64,000 nt of DNA from Kushneria avicenniae. GTDB lineage: Bacteria > Pseudomonadota > Gammaproteobacteria > Pseudomonadales > Halomonadaceae. Positions 36,261-46,192 of the stretch are shown one piece after another (the stretch's first letter is position 1; every line of letters begins with the position of its first letter). A program made the translations under genes and the position numbers. Location: contig NZ_FOLY01000003.1 in assembly GCF_900112585.1 (NCBI RefSeq), forward strand, positions 248,001-312,000, given 5' to 3'. The notes below the pieces were generated by a model. That model did not search any database. It worked only from the letters and a program-made list of their open reading frames with translations, and had not been told where the DNA came from.

Positions 36261-36296
36261 TATCGGGACGATGCCTGATACGTTCAGGCCGTGTGA

Positions 36297-36336
36297 CATG
36301 ATAAAGGGCGACCTCTCGGGGTCGCCCTTTATCATG
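36297..36336. terminator. Bidirectional terminator between the YfcC-type permease and lldR
   Basis: A perfect 17-bp stem (36297-36313 with 36320-36336) and a 6-base loop lie between two convergent stops. A GGGCGACC core is flanked by an AT-rich ATAAA/TTTAT base, so it can work in both directions. Confidence 0.88.
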
Positions 36337-36378
36337 GTGAGCAGCCACGAAGCGGCGCAAACCTTCCAGGATGCCGAT

Positions 36379-37140
36379 TCAGCCTCTGCGTCTGGAACGG
36401 GCCATGCGCTCTTTCTCGGCCTGCACTTCCGACAGGACTTCCTGTACGTAGTGGATATGGCGCTGAGCAATCTCGCGTGCGGCCTCGGGCTGTCGGTTCA
36501 TGATTGCCTCAAACAGCTCACGATGCTGATCCGTGAGGATCTTGCGGGTCTCGACGCGCTGGGCATACATCCCGCCAATATTGGTCACCACGTTACGCTT
36601 GAGCAGATCAAACAGGCCGCGAATCGTCTGCAGCAGCACGCCGTTATGGCTGGCTTCGGCAATCGCCAGATGAAAGCCGGCATCTGCCGCCCCTTCATCG
36701 GCCTGTGTGGTCGGGCCTGCGTTGTCATAGCACTGCTGAAGTCGGTCAAAGGCCGTCTGCAGCCGCTCTCGATCCGGTTCAGTGGCGCGCTGTGCAGCGT
36801 AAAACGCACAGGCCCCCTCCAGCGTGTGGCGAAACTCGAGGAGATCGCGCTGGGCATCGGGGCTGTTTTCCAGCAGCAACAGCATCGGGTCACTGAAGGT
36901 AGTGCCCAGCGAAGGCGTCACGTAGGTGCCGCCACCCTGCCGGCTGCTGAGCAGACCATTGGCTGTCAGGCGCTGAATGGCCTCGCGTAGCGAGGGTCGG
37001 GATACCCCGAACTGCTCGGCCAGCACGCGCTCGGCCGGCAGCCGCTCGCCCGGCTTGAGGGTGCCTTCAAGAATCATCGACTGCAGCTGCTCGACGATGC
37101 CATCCGCCAGCCGGCGATGACGTATCTGACCGACTTCCAT
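36379..37140 (-). CDS. lldR: LldR-type GntR/FCD regulator of L-lactate utilisation
   Basis: The protein has 253 residues. The winged helix is LADGIVEQLQSMILEGTLKPGERLPAERVLAEQFGVSRPSLREAI with wing SRQGGGTYV, and the FCD domain follows from about residue 90. It is divergent from lldP-lldD with two PdhR/LldR-type operators in the gap. By analogy with E. coli LldR it should repress (or switch) the lactate genes and itself until L-lactate binds. The closely related PdhR is unlikely, as no pyruvate dehydrogenase genes are nearby. Confidence 0.85.
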   Translation of the reverse strand: MEVGQIRHRRLADGIVEQLQSMILEGTLKPGERLPAERVLAEQFGVSRPSLREAIQRLTANGLLSSRQGGGTYVTPSLGTTFSDPMLLLLENSPDAQRDLLEFRHTLEGACAFYAAQRATEPDRERLQTAFDRLQQCYDNAGPTTQADEGAADAGFHLAIAEASHNGVLLQTIRGLFDLLKRNVVTNIGGMYAQRVETRKILTDQHRELFEAIMNRQPEAAREIAQRHIHYVQEVLSEVQAEKERMARSRRRG

Positions 37141-37151
37141 ACCTGCTCCTT

Positions 37152-37168
37152 TATTGGTATTACCAATT
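37152..37168. promoter_or_regulatory. LldR operator O1 candidate (lldR-proximal)
   Basis: TATTGGTATTACCAATT matches the PdhR/LldR consensus AATTGGTnnnACCAATT with one mismatch. It lies 12 bases before the lldR start, fitting autorepression. Confidence 0.8.
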
Positions 37169-37291
37169 ATTCATTAGGCACGAAATGGCAATGGTCCGGC
37201 AATCACCATGAACCAAAGTAGCAGTATCGTTTCGTTGACCCTTTTATTGAAAGCCCCTTACTCTCCACTGCCTGCGCATTAGCAAAAGTTA

Positions 37292-37308
37292 AATTGGTAA
37301 AACCAATT
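37292..37308. promoter_or_regulatory. LldR operator O2 candidate (lldP-proximal)
   Basis: AATTGGTAAAACCAATT is a perfect match to AATTGGTnnnACCAATT. It is centred 140 bp from O1 and about 110 bp before the lldP start, a spacing that allows looping as reported for E. coli lldPRD. Confidence 0.85.
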
Positions 37309-37415
37309 ATCTGGCAAGCCTAAAAAGACGTGGAGCAATGCTCATGACCCACCAGCCTGCCGCGATATTCCTGCCCCATACATACGCTGCCCTTGACCAC
37401 TGAGAGGGAATGAAC

Positions 37416-39110
37416 ATGACACCCGGTCTGCTTGCCCTGCTCGCCATTGCCCCCATTATCGTTGCCGGCCTGCTGCTGATCGGCCTGCGCTGGCCCGCCA
37501 GCCGCGCCATGCCGGTGGTCTATCTGCTCAGCGTGCTGATTGCCCTTTCTGGCTGGAGCATGAGCTTCGAGCGCGTCGTCGCCTCCACACTGCAGGGACT
37601 GATCATCACCATCGGCGTGCTGTGGATCATTTTCGGCGCCATTCTGCTGCTCAATACGCTGCAGCACTCGGGGGCGATCCGGGCGATTCATGCCGGCTTC
37701 ACCACCATCAGCCCGGACCGTCGCGTACAGGCCATCATCATCGCCTGGCTGTTTGGCAGTTTCATTGAAGGCGCTTCCGGCTTTGGGACCACAGCCGCCA
37801 TTGCCGCCCCACTGCTGGTAGCCATGGGCTTTCCTGCCATGGCGGCCGTGCTGATGGGCATGCTGGTACAGAGCACGCCGGTCTCCTTTGGCGCTGTGGG
37901 CACCCCGATCGTCATCGGCGTCACCACCGGGCTGGACAGCGTGACTCTGGCGGACCGGCTGGCCTCTCAGGGCTCGAGCTGGGACATCTTTTTGCAGCAG
38001 ATCACCAACGGCACCGCGATCACTCATGCCATTGTCGGCACCATCATGCCGCTGATCATGGTACTGATGCTGACGCGCTTTTTCGGCGAGCAGAAAAGCT
38101 GGAAGGCCGGTTTCGAGATTTTACCCTTTGCGCTGTTTGCAGGGCTTGCGCTGACCCTGCCCTATCTTGCGACCGGTATTTTCCTCGGGCCGGAATTTCC
38201 CTCTCTGCTGGGCGGCCTGGTCGGGCTGGTCATCGTCGTGACCGCCGCTCGTCTGCGCTTTTTAACGCCAAAAACGGTCTGGGATTTTGCCGATCGCAAG
38301 GACTGGCCGGCCGAATGGGTCGGTACGCTGCAGGTCAGAAGGGAGGATCTCACCGCCAGGCCCATGGGCCAGTGGCTGGCCTGGCTGCCCTACGTGCTGG
38401 TGGGCGCATTATTGGTCGTCAGCCGCGTCTTCCCGGAAGTGACGGCAGCGCTAAAATCGCTGAGTTTCGGCATGACCAACATTCTGGGTGAAGAGGGCAT
38501 CAATGCCAGCGTCGAGCCGCTGTTTCTGCCCGGCGGTATTCTGGTGTTCGTGGCGCTTTTGACCGTGGGGCTTCATCGCATGCGTCTGCGCGAGCTCGGC
38601 GCGGCGGCCAGCGAGTCCGGCCAGGTGCTGCTCAAGGCCGGCTTCGTGCTGCTGTTCACCGTGCCCATGGTGCGCATCCTGATCAATTCGGGCATCAATG
38701 CCGCCGACCTTCCCAGCATGCCGATTGCGATGGCGCGCTACGTGGCCGATAGCGTCGGCGGCATCTATCCCCTGATGGCGCCCACTGTAGGGGCAATGGG
38801 CGCGTTTCTGGCCGGCTCCAACACCGTCAGCAACATGATGTTCAGCCAGTTCCAGTTTGGTGTGGCCGAAACGCTGGGCATCTCCGGGGCCTTTATCGTG
38901 TCCATTCAGGCCGTGGGCGCGGCGGCCGGCAACATGATCGCGATCCACAATATCGTGGCGGCCTCGGCAACGGTCGGCCTGATCGGACGTGAGGGCATTA
39001 CCCTTCGCAAGACGATCTGGCCCACCCTCTATTACGTGCTGTTTACCGGCGTCATCGGGCTTGTGGCCTGCTACGCACTTGGTATCAGGGACCCGCTCAT
39101 GGGCAGTTAG
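37416..39110 (+). CDS. lldP: L-lactate permease
   Basis: The protein has 564 residues. The ATG at 37416 has GAGAGG at a proper distance; an ATG at 37410 is too close to it. About 13 helices carry LctP-family features: [82 protein letters not shown] and [17 protein letters not shown]. It imports L-lactate with protons. It is the first gene of the lldPD operon under the LldR operators. Confidence 0.93.
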   Translation: MTPGLLALLAIAPIIVAGLLLIGLRWPASRAMPVVYLLSVLIALSGWSMSFERVVASTLQGLIITIGVLWIIFGAILLLNTLQHSGAIRAIHAGFTTISPDRRVQAIIIAWLFGSFIEGASGFGTTAAIAAPLLVAMGFPAMAAVLMGMLVQSTPVSFGAVGTPIVIGVTTGLDSVTLADRLASQGSSWDIFLQQITNGTAITHAIVGTIMPLIMVLMLTRFFGEQKSWKAGFEILPFALFAGLALTLPYLATGIFLGPEFPSLLGGLVGLVIVVTAARLRFLTPKTVWDFADRKDWPAEWVGTLQVRREDLTARPMGQWLAWLPYVLVGALLVVSRVFPEVTAALKSLSFGMTNILGEEGINASVEPLFLPGGILVFVALLTVGLHRMRLRELGAAASESGQVLLKAGFVLLFTVPMVRILINSGINAADLPSMPIAMARYVADSVGGIYPLMAPTVGAMGAFLAGSNTVSNMMFSQFQFGVAETLGISGAFIVSIQAVGAAAGNMIAIHNIVAASATVGLIGREGITLRKTIWPTLYYVLFTGVIGLVACYALGIRDPLMGS

Positions 39111-39162
39111 CGCCGGACACCCGGCGATATCCAACGTCACCCTTACGGACTCAGGGCCCAAC

Positions 39163-40317
39163 ATGATCATTTCAGCATCCACCGATTACCGCTCGGCTGC
39201 CAGACGCCGGCTGCCGCCCTTTCTGTTTCACTATCTCGACGGCGGTGCATACGCCGAATACACCATGCGGCGCAACGTGGATGATCTCGGCAGTGTTGCC
39301 CTGCGTCAGCGCGTGTTGAGAAACATGTCCGAGCTGAGCCTTGAAACCGAGCTGTTCGGTGAGCGTCTGGCGATGCCGGTGGCGCTGGCCCCTGTCGGGC
39401 TGTGCGGCATGTACGCCCGTCGCGGTGAAGTTCAGGCCGCCACGGCGGCGGCAGAAAAAGGCATTCCCTTTACCCTGTCGACCGTCTCGGTGTGCTCGAT
39501 CGAGGAGGTCACCGCCGAGCTTTCCCGACCCATGTGGTTTCAGCTCTACGTGCTCAAGGATCGGGGGTTCATGAAAAACGCTCTCGAGCGCGCCTGGGCA
39601 GCAGGCGTTCGCACGCTGGTCTTTACCGTTGACATGCCTACCCCCGGGGCCCGCTATCGTGACGCGCACTCCGGGATGAGCGGCAGACATGCCGATCTTC
39701 GTCGCATGTGGCAGGCGTTTACCCACCCATTCTGGACCTGGGATGTCGGACTGCATGGCCGGCCGCACGATCTGGGCAACATTTCTGCCTACCGCGGTCA
39801 TCCGACCGGCCTTGAGGACTACATGGGCTGGCTGGCCAAAAACTTCGACCCGTCCATTTCCTGGCAGGACCTGGAATGGATTCGCGATTTCTGGAAAGGC
39901 GCCATGATTATCAAGGGCATTCTCGATCCGGAAGACGCCCGCGACGCCGTGCGCTTTGGTGCCGATGGCATTGTGGTGTCCAACCACGGCGGGCGACAGC
40001 TGGACGGCGTGCTCTCCAGCGCCCGCGCAATGCCGGAGATCGCCAGTGCGGTCAGGGGGAAACTCAAGATTCTTGCCGACTCGGGGATTCGCAGCAGCCT
40101 GGATGTGGTGCGCATGATCGCGCTGGGCGCGGACACCGTGCTGCTGGGCCGCGCCTTCATCTATGCGCTGGCGACCCACGGCCGGGCCGGCGTGGTGAAC
40201 CTGCTCGAGCTGATTGAAAAGGAGATGCGCGTGGCCATGACGCTGACCGGTGCCGGCACCATCAGCGACATCACCCGCGATGTGATGGTGCCGCAGTCCG
40301 GCTCGGTCATCGACTGA
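39163..40317 (+). CDS. lldD: FMN-dependent L-lactate dehydrogenase
   Basis: The protein has 384 residues. The family signature with the catalytic histidine is [11 protein letters not shown] near residue 275. Other FMN contacts are [37 protein letters not shown] and [28 protein letters not shown]. It oxidises L-lactate to pyruvate at the inner membrane and passes electrons to quinone. It starts 52 bases after lldP, with a strong terminator behind it. Confidence 0.93.
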   Translation: MIISASTDYRSAARRRLPPFLFHYLDGGAYAEYTMRRNVDDLGSVALRQRVLRNMSELSLETELFGERLAMPVALAPVGLCGMYARRGEVQAATAAAEKGIPFTLSTVSVCSIEEVTAELSRPMWFQLYVLKDRGFMKNALERAWAAGVRTLVFTVDMPTPGARYRDAHSGMSGRHADLRRMWQAFTHPFWTWDVGLHGRPHDLGNISAYRGHPTGLEDYMGWLAKNFDPSISWQDLEWIRDFWKGAMIIKGILDPEDARDAVRFGADGIVVSNHGGRQLDGVLSSARAMPEIASAVRGKLKILADSGIRSSLDVVRMIALGADTVLLGRAFIYALATHGRAGVVNLLELIEKEMRVAMTLTGAGTISDITRDVMVPQSGSVID

Positions 40318-40338
40318 GTCGACACGTGTCCTGTCATC

Positions 40339-40369
40339 AAAAAGGCGACCCCACGGGGTCGCCTTTTTT
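40339..40369 (+). terminator. Intrinsic terminator after lldD
   Basis: Perfect arms AAAAAGGCGACCCC and GGGGTCGCCTTTTT with a two-base gap are followed by a further T. The A-rich left arm lets it also stop the convergent lipoprotein gene. Confidence 0.92.
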
Positions 40370-40386
40370 GGTGATCAATGCCGCGA

Positions 40387-40989
40387 TTATTCGGCAAAGC
40401 GCCGCTCGGTCTGCCATCCCTTGTTGGTCTGGATCATCATGGCGCGCTTGTGCATTGTCTCGTCAAGACCTTCAAGCCCACCCTTGTAGGCCTTGCGCAG
40501 GCTGTCGTTCTCGGCCCAGCCTGGAATATCACGTACCTTGTAGCTGTAGCGTACGTGCGACACCGTGAAGCCGCCGTCGATGGCCTGTGCGGGCGTGAAG
40601 TTATCAACGCTTTCGATACGCACCTTGCCAAAGCAAAAGCCGCCCTGCTCGAGCCCCCTGGCGCGGGCATAGCTCTCACGGCCCTCATCGGTGAGGCTGT
40701 AGCGCTGGCGACCGTCACTGATGTTCTCACGCTCAAGCAGACCCGCCTCGACCAGGGCATTGGCGCGTCTGGCGCGATCGGCCATCTCGGGGTTCTGACT
40801 GATCACGCGCTGGTGCATTACAAACGGCATACGCGGCGCCGGTGACTCCAGACAGATGGCCGGGCCCATGTTACCCACGTCATCCTCCAGCGCCGAGCGG
40901 AAGTTGCTCTCACTGGCGGCCTGATGGTCACCGCAGGCGCTCAACAGGGCGACCAGCGGTAAAAGGCCCAACATGCGATACGATGTCAT
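40387..40989 (-). CDS. Putative lipoprotein of unknown function
   Basis: The protein has 200 residues from the ATG at 40989 (CAGGAG upstream on the minus strand). The signal MTSYRMLGLLPLVALLSAC ends in a lipobox LLSAC, followed by Gly-Asp, so it is probably a lipoprotein. Residues 75-125 (RRANALVEAGLLERENISDGRQRYSLTDEGRESY) read like a winged-helix segment, which is odd for an exported protein. The C-terminus carries a repetitive Lys/Arg pattern. I do not recognise the family beyond this. Confidence 0.65.
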   Translation of the reverse strand: MTSYRMLGLLPLVALLSACGDHQAASESNFRSALEDDVGNMGPAICLESPAPRMPFVMHQRVISQNPEMADRARRANALVEAGLLERENISDGRQRYSLTDEGRESYARARGLEQGGFCFGKVRIESVDNFTPAQAIDGGFTVSHVRYSYKVRDIPGWAENDSLRKAYKGGLEGLDETMHKRAMMIQTNKGWQTERRFAE

Positions 40990-41117
40990 CCACATTACTC
41001 CTGATTCAATGAGCATTTGCCAAGACTGATCACCAGCGTAGCTGTTTTATCCAGGATGCGACCCGGCCCATCTGATCATGTACAAACTGTTACCCAGCAC
41101 GGAGGCCGGGCAACGAC

Positions 41118-42074
41118 TCAGAGTCCGGCGCGAAATCCAGCGATCGCCCGGATGTCCTCGGGGGTGGTGCGACAGCAACCGCCGATCAGACGCGCGCCGC
41201 GCGCGTACCACTGCGCGGCCTGCTCGCCAAAGCCGGCACCGTGCGCGACACTACAGCCACCCTGCCAGGTCTTGCTGTTCGCATCATAGGTTTCGCCCGA
41301 GTTGGGATAGACAATCAGCGGCTTGTCGGTGGCGGCGGCCATCTGCTCCAGCAGCGACGGAATGTGCTCAAGCGCGGTGCAGTTGACGCCGAGTGCCGCC
41401 ACCTGCGGCTGCTCATCGAGCCAGCGAGCGCATTCGGCGATCGGCGTGCCTTCACTGATGTGTTCGCCGTCCTGCGCCGTGAAGGTGATCCAGGCACTCA
41501 TGTCGGGGAATTCACGCAGTACCGTGACCAGCGCCTTCGCCTCGATCAGCGATGGCAGTGTTTCACAGGCCAGCACGTCGGCCCCGGCAGCGACCAGGGC
41601 CGCCATGCGGGCACGATGAAACGCCACCAGACCGGCCTCATCGATCTCGTAGTGGCCGCGATATTCCGAGCCGTCGGCCAGATACGCCCCGTAAGGACCG
41701 ACCGAGGCCGCGACCGATGGCTTTGGCCGGCCCTCATGGTCCGTTTCCTTCCAGAAGGTATCGCGCGCCTCGACGGCAAGGCTGACCGAGCGCGTGATCA
41801 GCGCAAGTGCCTCGGCCTCGCTCATGCCACGGGCCATGTAGCCCTCGAGGGTAGCCTGATAGCTCGAGGTGATGGCGATATCGGCACCGGCGCGGAAGTA
41901 GTCCAGATGCACCTCGCGGATCAGCTCGGGGCGCTCGGCCAGTACACGTGCCGACCAGAGGCTGTCGTTGAGATCGCAGCCGCGCGCTTCCAGCTCGGTG
42001 GCCAGCGCGCCGTCCACGACCAGCAGCGGATGATCGAGCAGGGATCGGGCGATGGGGTCAAGGGTCGTGGTCAT
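41118..42074 (-). CDS. mmuM: Homocysteine S-methyltransferase
   Basis: The protein has 318 residues. Zinc ligands are the Cys of GVNC near residue 227 and the pair in [13 protein letters not shown] near 300. The N-terminus [19 protein letters not shown] is also typical. It transfers a methyl group from S-methylmethionine (or SAM) to homocysteine, giving methionine. Its start overlaps the mmuP stop by three bases, so the two are translationally coupled. Confidence 0.9.
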   Translation of the reverse strand: MTTTLDPIARSLLDHPLLVVDGALATELEARGCDLNDSLWSARVLAERPELIREVHLDYFRAGADIAITSSYQATLEGYMARGMSEAEALALITRSVSLAVEARDTFWKETDHEGRPKPSVAASVGPYGAYLADGSEYRGHYEIDEAGLVAFHRARMAALVAAGADVLACETLPSLIEAKALVTVLREFPDMSAWITFTAQDGEHISEGTPIAECARWLDEQPQVAALGVNCTALEHIPSLLEQMAAATDKPLIVYPNSGETYDANSKTWQGGCSVAHGAGFGEQAAQWYARGARLIGGCCRTTPEDIRAIAGFRAGL

Positions 42075-43513
42075 GAGTTCTCCGTCACGGCAGATGAATC
42101 AGCACCGGCCTTGCGGCGCGGGTCGGTCAGATAAAAGGCCAGATAGCACACCACAATGAAGGGAATGCCGCAGTAGAGCGCGATGCGCTGGGTGGGATCA
42201 AAGGCGATGCCGACAAAGCAGAGCAGGCAGGCGATAAAAGCACCCAGCGGCACCCAGGGGTAGAATGGCGTGCGATAGCCGAGCGTGGCCGGGTCGCCAC
42301 CGCCACGCACGAACTGGCGCCGAAAGCACAGCTGGCTGACGGCGATGCTCATCCACACTGCCACCACGGCAAAGCCTGAGATCGAGACCAGTATCAGATA
42401 CAGCGTGTCCGGGGCGAACACACTGGAAAGCAGGGCCAGAAGCCCGCCCAGCATGCTGAACAGCAGCGCATTGAGCGGAATACCGCCGCGAGTCACCCGG
42501 GCAAAGATCGAGGGCAGGGTGCGCTGCTCGCCCAGCGACCACAGCATGCGCGAGGCGGCGTAGAGCCCTGAATTGGCTGCCGACAGCAGCGCCGTGATGA
42601 TGACGACATTCATGATGTCATCGGCATGCGGAATGCCGGTCATGGCAAAGACCGTCACGAACGGGCTCTCGACCAGCCCGGCCTTTTCACGCGGCAACAT
42701 GGCTGCAATCACGATGATGGTGCCGACAAAAAAGACCACCAGCCGCCAGAGCGTCGCGCGAATGGCACGCGGCACGTTCTTTTCCGGGTCTTCGGTTTCC
42801 CCGGCGGCAATGCCGATCAGCTCGGTGCCGGAAAAGGCAAAGCTGACGGCCAGCATGGTGACCAGAATCGGCATGATACCAGTGGGAAAAAACCCTTCCC
42901 GCGTGATGTTGTGAAACATCGGTGCCGGCTGCCCTTCCGGCCCGGCTACACCAAAAATCGCCGCCGCACCCACGATGATGAAGATCACCACGGTGGCCAC
43001 CTTGATCAGTGAAAGCCAGAACTCGGTCTCGGCAAAGATTTTCGGTGTGAAGGCGTTGGTCAGAAAGACGATCAGTGCAAACAGCGCACTCCAGAGCCAG
43101 ACCGGCACGTCCGGAAACCATTTCGCCATCAGAAGACCCGAGGCGGTAAATTCGGAGCCCAGCGCGACGGTCCAGGTCAGCCAGTAGAGCCAGGCCACCG
43201 TGTAGCCGGTGCCTGGGCCGATATAGCGCGACGCATGAGCACTGAAGGCACCGGTTTCGGGCATGTGGACGGACAGCTCGCCCAGACACATCATCACCAG
43301 ATAGACCACCAGGCCACCGATCAGATAAGCCAGAATCGCCCCCATGGGGCCAGCCTGGTTGACGGTATAGCCCGAACTCAGGAAAAGTCCGGTGCCGATC
43401 ACGCCACCCAGTGACAACATCACCAGATGGCGGGACCGCATGGTGCGCTTGAAATCGCGGGACGTACCGCGGGGCTCGGGAGTGTCCGGGCCATCGTATG
43501 ACGCTTTACTCAT
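42071..43513 (-). CDS. mmuP: S-methylmethionine permease (APC amino acid permease)
   Basis: The protein has 480 residues and 12 helices. The APC start is [29 protein letters not shown], followed by [27 protein letters not shown] and [16 protein letters not shown]. General APC members look similar, but coupling to mmuM by an ATGA overlap makes S-methylmethionine the likely substrate, as in E. coli mmuPM. A terminator-like hairpin sits between a good promoter and the start. Confidence 0.85.
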   Translation of the reverse strand: MSKASYDGPDTPEPRGTSRDFKRTMRSRHLVMLSLGGVIGTGLFLSSGYTVNQAGPMGAILAYLIGGLVVYLVMMCLGELSVHMPETGAFSAHASRYIGPGTGYTVAWLYWLTWTVALGSEFTASGLLMAKWFPDVPVWLWSALFALIVFLTNAFTPKIFAETEFWLSLIKVATVVIFIIVGAAAIFGVAGPEGQPAPMFHNITREGFFPTGIMPILVTMLAVSFAFSGTELIGIAAGETEDPEKNVPRAIRATLWRLVVFFVGTIIVIAAMLPREKAGLVESPFVTVFAMTGIPHADDIMNVVIITALLSAANSGLYAASRMLWSLGEQRTLPSIFARVTRGGIPLNALLFSMLGGLLALLSSVFAPDTLYLILVSISGFAVVAVWMSIAVSQLCFRRQFVRGGGDPATLGYRTPFYPWVPLGAFIACLLCFVGIAFDPTQRIALYCGIPFIVVCYLAFYLTDPRRKAGADSSAVTENS

Positions 43514-43536
43514 GACGCTCTGCTATTGGTTGCCAT

Positions 43537-43567
43537 AAAAAAATGCCTTTCAATAAGCAAAAGGCAT
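43537..43567 (-). terminator. Intrinsic terminator/attenuator upstream of mmuP
   Basis: On the minus strand ATGCCTTT and AAAGGCAT (43567-43560 and 43550-43543) form a hairpin followed by seven T. It is 24 bases before the mmuP ATG. It may simply end phnA transcripts, or it may regulate mmuP from the promoter at 43578. Confidence 0.75.
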
Positions 43568-43577
43568 AAGAGTACGC

Positions 43578-43600
43578 ATTATACGGCTCATGAGCCCGGC
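43578..43600 (-). promoter_or_regulatory. Probable sigma-70 promoter for mmuP
   Basis: On the minus strand a perfect TATAAT (43583-43578) is preceded 16 bases upstream by GTGACG, a 4/6 match to the -35 box whose 5' end lies just outside the stated interval. The predicted start site, around 43571, puts the terminator hairpin at the very 5' end of the mmuP leader. Confidence 0.5.
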
Positions 43601-43630
43601 GTCACTCGGTCCCTGAATATCCCTCAAGCA

Positions 43631-43646
43631 TGTTTCACGTGAAACA
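43631..43646. promoter_or_regulatory. parS: parS centromere-like site (perfect consensus)
   Basis: TGTTTCACGTGAAACA is again an exact match to the ParB-binding consensus, here in the gap between phnA and mmuP. Unlike the first copy it is not extended into a longer palindrome. Confidence 0.92.
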
Positions 43647-43684
43647 TTGATCTCCCAGCGCAAGCTCGCCGGGCAACGTCTCGC

Positions 43685-44026
43685 TCAGGCCTTTTTGACG
43701 AACTCAGACTTGAGTTTCATCGCGCCGATGCCATCGATTTTGCAATCAATGTCATGATCGCCGTCGACCAGCCGGATATTCTTGACCCGTGTGCCGACCT
43801 TCACCACCAGCGATGATCCCTTGACCCTGAGATCCTTGATCACGGTGATGGTGTCGCCATCTCTGATCACGTTGCCATTGGCGTCGCGAACGCTTTTTTC
43901 CTCCTCTACCGACGTCTGCTCGCCGTCCCGGGGCCATTCATGGGCACACATGGGGCAGACGAACATGGCACCATCCTCATAGGTGTAATCGGCCTCGCAG
44001 GCGGGGCAGCCGGGCATTGCAGACAT
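43685..44026 (-). CDS. PhnA/YjdM-family zinc-ribbon protein
   Basis: The protein has 113 residues, matching the usual length of about 111. The start at 44026 follows AGGA; two upstream ATGs are less well placed. Two CxxC pairs (CPACEADY and CPMCAHEW) form a zinc ribbon near residues 6-30, and the PhnA SH3-like domain ([38 protein letters not shown]) follows. Despite the old name, it is not part of C-P lyase, and its role is unclear. Confidence 0.88.
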   Translation of the reverse strand: MSAMPGCPACEADYTYEDGAMFVCPMCAHEWPRDGEQTSVEEEKSVRDANGNVIRDGDTITVIKDLRVKGSSLVVKVGTRVKNIRLVDGDHDIDCKIDGIGAMKLKSEFVKKA

Positions 44027-44318
44027 GAGCATTATCCTGTCATTGAACAAATGATCGTGTCCCCTTCAGGCAGGGGGCAAGGACGACATGGTAACCGCTT
44101 TAAGCACCACATGACGGCGACGTTGTTGACTGCGGTCGACCATTTGTAAATGGGGTAAATGAATTCCCCTTTTGGCAACAAGTGCATTCACGGTTTATAG
44201 ATATTTGTTTTTGTTGAATTTTTTAAAAATAATGGGCACTATCTCGCCTCACCGAGACCGATTCGCCCCGATCAAATCATTTCCTGACGACAAGCGGTTG
44301 CCACCGCTTCGGTATTTC
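44027..44318 (+). other. 292-bp leader/intergenic region before mntP
   Basis: No gene is seen. There is an AT-rich block at about 44180-44235 that probably holds the promoter. A perfect stem AAGCGGT/ACCGCTT (44292-44309) with a TGCC loop ends 9 bases before the mntP start, where a ribosome site would be expected. I looked for the yybP-ykoY manganese riboswitch and do not see its conserved GGGGAGUA loop. Confidence 0.35.
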
Positions 44319-44906
44319 ATGCGCCCAGCTGCCCTTGCCTTTCTTGCCCTCGCCATGTCCACCGATGCCTTTGCGGCCGCCCTTGGCAAGGGGGCCGGCA
44401 GCGCTCGTCCGAAGTTTGTGGAGGCGCTGCGGACCGGATTGCTGTTTGGCACCATCGAAGGCATTACTCCAGTCATCGGCTGGGGACTGGGGCTGGCCGC
44501 TGCCCGGATGATCTCCCAGTGGGACCACTGGATCGCCTTCATATTGCTGCTGGGACTTGGCGCGCGCATGGTCTGCGCTGGTCTGAGACGGGACAGTGAC
44601 ACGCAGACTGACTCGACGCGCCAGTCGCTGGGTATGCTGATGCTGACCGCACTGGCCACCAGCATCGATGCGCTGGTGATCGGTATCAGTCTGGCCTTTG
44701 TCGACGTCAATATCGCTCTGGCGGCGCTGGCTATCGGTATCACCACCGCCATCATGGTGACCATGGGAATGATGCTTGGCCATGTACTGGGCAGCGTCAT
44801 CGGCCAGCGCGCCGAAATCATCGGTGGCGTGCTGCTCATGGCACTGGGAGGCGCCATTCTGTATGAGCATCTTTACGCCCCGATACCGCTTCAGGCACTG
44901 CTGTAG
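44319..44906 (+). CDS. mntP: MntP-type manganese efflux pump
   Basis: The protein has 195 residues from the ATG at 44319, close to the usual 188, and six helices in two repeats. Family motifs are ALAMSTDAFAAALGKG and ALATSIDALVIGISLAFV, each with the conserved Asp that binds metal in the membrane, plus GTIEGITPVIGWGLG. It exports Mn2+. It has no clear ribosome-binding site; a small hairpin occupies that place. Confidence 0.87.
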   Translation: MRPAALAFLALAMSTDAFAAALGKGAGSARPKFVEALRTGLLFGTIEGITPVIGWGLGLAAARMISQWDHWIAFILLLGLGARMVCAGLRRDSDTQTDSTRQSLGMLMLTALATSIDALVIGISLAFVDVNIALAALAIGITTAIMVTMGMMLGHVLGSVIGQRAEIIGGVLLMALGGAILYEHLYAPIPLQALL

Positions 44907-44997
44907 CATCGCCTGAACGCTCATCCTGCGCTATAACGTAACTTAATGTTGCGGTATTGGCCGTGATTACCCCGGCTAAAGGAGCGCCCTTGTTGTC

Positions 44998-46158
44998 ATG
45001 ATCAGTACCACGCCCCCACCCGAGATCCATCCGCTCGTGCCGCTGGAGGACGTTGATGTCCCGGCCTGGCCCGAGCGTGCCGCGCTCAAGATGGCCGCAC
45101 TGCGCATCCGCACGCTGCTCACACGCAGCGACCAGCGTCCCTTTATAGCCGAAGATCGCCTTGATGACAGCGTCGATGTGTTCAGCGACATGGCAACGCC
45201 GGCATTCTGCGCGCCGCTGATGGCCGAGCTGGACGAGACGCTGGCCTCCTGGGCGACCAACCCGGCCCCAAAGCAGTGGATCAAACCCCTGGTGCTTCCC
45301 CCATGCGATGAGCAGGAGTTGCTGTCGCGCTGGGCCAATCGTCACCAGCATGAGGTGCTGGCCCCACCGACACGCGACGCGCTGCTGACCGACACATCCG
45401 AACAGCAGATTGATCTCTCCGGCGACGGCGTGCTGGTCATCCCGCAACTGGAGGCCTGGTTTTTGCGTCACCGCTGCGGGCTGGGTCTGATCCGTACGCT
45501 TTTGACCACGCTGGCCGGGCTTGAGCGCCACTGCGTCGTCGGCTGCAACAGCTGGGCGTGGGCGTTTTTATGCAAGGCCGTTGACGCGCACCTGATCCTG
45601 CCCGAACCACTCACTTTCGAGCCCTTCGATGAGCCGCGCCTTCGCCGCTGGCTGGCCGACATCGCCCGACAGCAGGCCGAGGAAGGCACCCGCTTTCGCC
45701 TGAGCCGCAACGGCGAGAACGTCTTTGCTCTTGACCGCAAGGGCCGACCGCGTCAGGCGTACTTTGAAACGCTGGCCGCCCGTAGCCGCGGGATTGCCTG
45801 GGTGGCCTGGCATCTCTGGCAGCACAGCCTCAAAAAAGCCAGTGAGGAAGTCGATAACGACTGCAGCGAAGACGATCAGCAAACCCTCTGGGTGGTCGCG
45901 CTCGAGGAGTTCTCACTGCCCGGCAGCGACGGTGCCCAGGCCCTGCTGATTCTGCAGGCTCTGTTGATTCACGGCAGCCTCAGTGCCCGCGAGCTCGAGC
46001 GCGTTCTACCCGACCCCGGTTTTCAGGGCATGCATCACGCGCTTCACCGCGCCGGCTTTATCGGCGAGCGGGATGGGCGCTATTACTGTCGGGCACGCGC
46101 CTACCCCGCCATTCGCGATGGGCTGGCCACGGCAGGCTTCCCGCTCGACGGCTATTGA
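44998..46158 (+). CDS. Uncharacterised protein, possibly a degenerate P-loop ATPase with a C-terminal winged helix
   Basis: The protein has 386 residues. I do not recognise a named family. Residues 140-165 (VLVIPQLEAWFLRHRCGLGLIRTLL) resemble an ATPase Walker B strand and helix, and VVGCNSWAWAFL resembles a sensor-1 strand. No Walker A (GxxxxGKT) is present. The last 70 residues (LLIHGSLSARELERVLPD, MHHALHRAGFIGERDGRYYC) look like a winged helix. The gene is followed after 34 bases by an MscS channel, probably in one operon, so it may gate or sense for the channel. Confidence 0.6.
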   Translation: MISTTPPPEIHPLVPLEDVDVPAWPERAALKMAALRIRTLLTRSDQRPFIAEDRLDDSVDVFSDMATPAFCAPLMAELDETLASWATNPAPKQWIKPLVLPPCDEQELLSRWANRHQHEVLAPPTRDALLTDTSEQQIDLSGDGVLVIPQLEAWFLRHRCGLGLIRTLLTTLAGLERHCVVGCNSWAWAFLCKAVDAHLILPEPLTFEPFDEPRLRRWLADIARQQAEEGTRFRLSRNGENVFALDRKGRPRQAYFETLAARSRGIAWVAWHLWQHSLKKASEEVDNDCSEDDQQTLWVVALEEFSLPGSDGAQALLILQALLIHGSLSARELERVLPDPGFQGMHHALHRAGFIGERDGRYYCRARAYPAIRDGLATAGFPLDGY

Positions 46159-46192
46159 TCCAGCCTCGTGTTCTACATCCCAAGGAGCTTTC

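Noticed and set aside
43514-43684. SAM or other methionine-linked riboswitch before mmuP
   Set aside because: From the predicted start site only about 58 leader bases are available, too short for known SAM aptamers, and no conserved aptamer core is seen.
44060-44318. yybP-ykoY manganese riboswitch before mntP
   Set aside because: Expected from E. coli, but the conserved loop sequence GGGGAGUA and its partner helix are not visible. A covariance-model search with the Rfam yybP-ykoY family would settle it.
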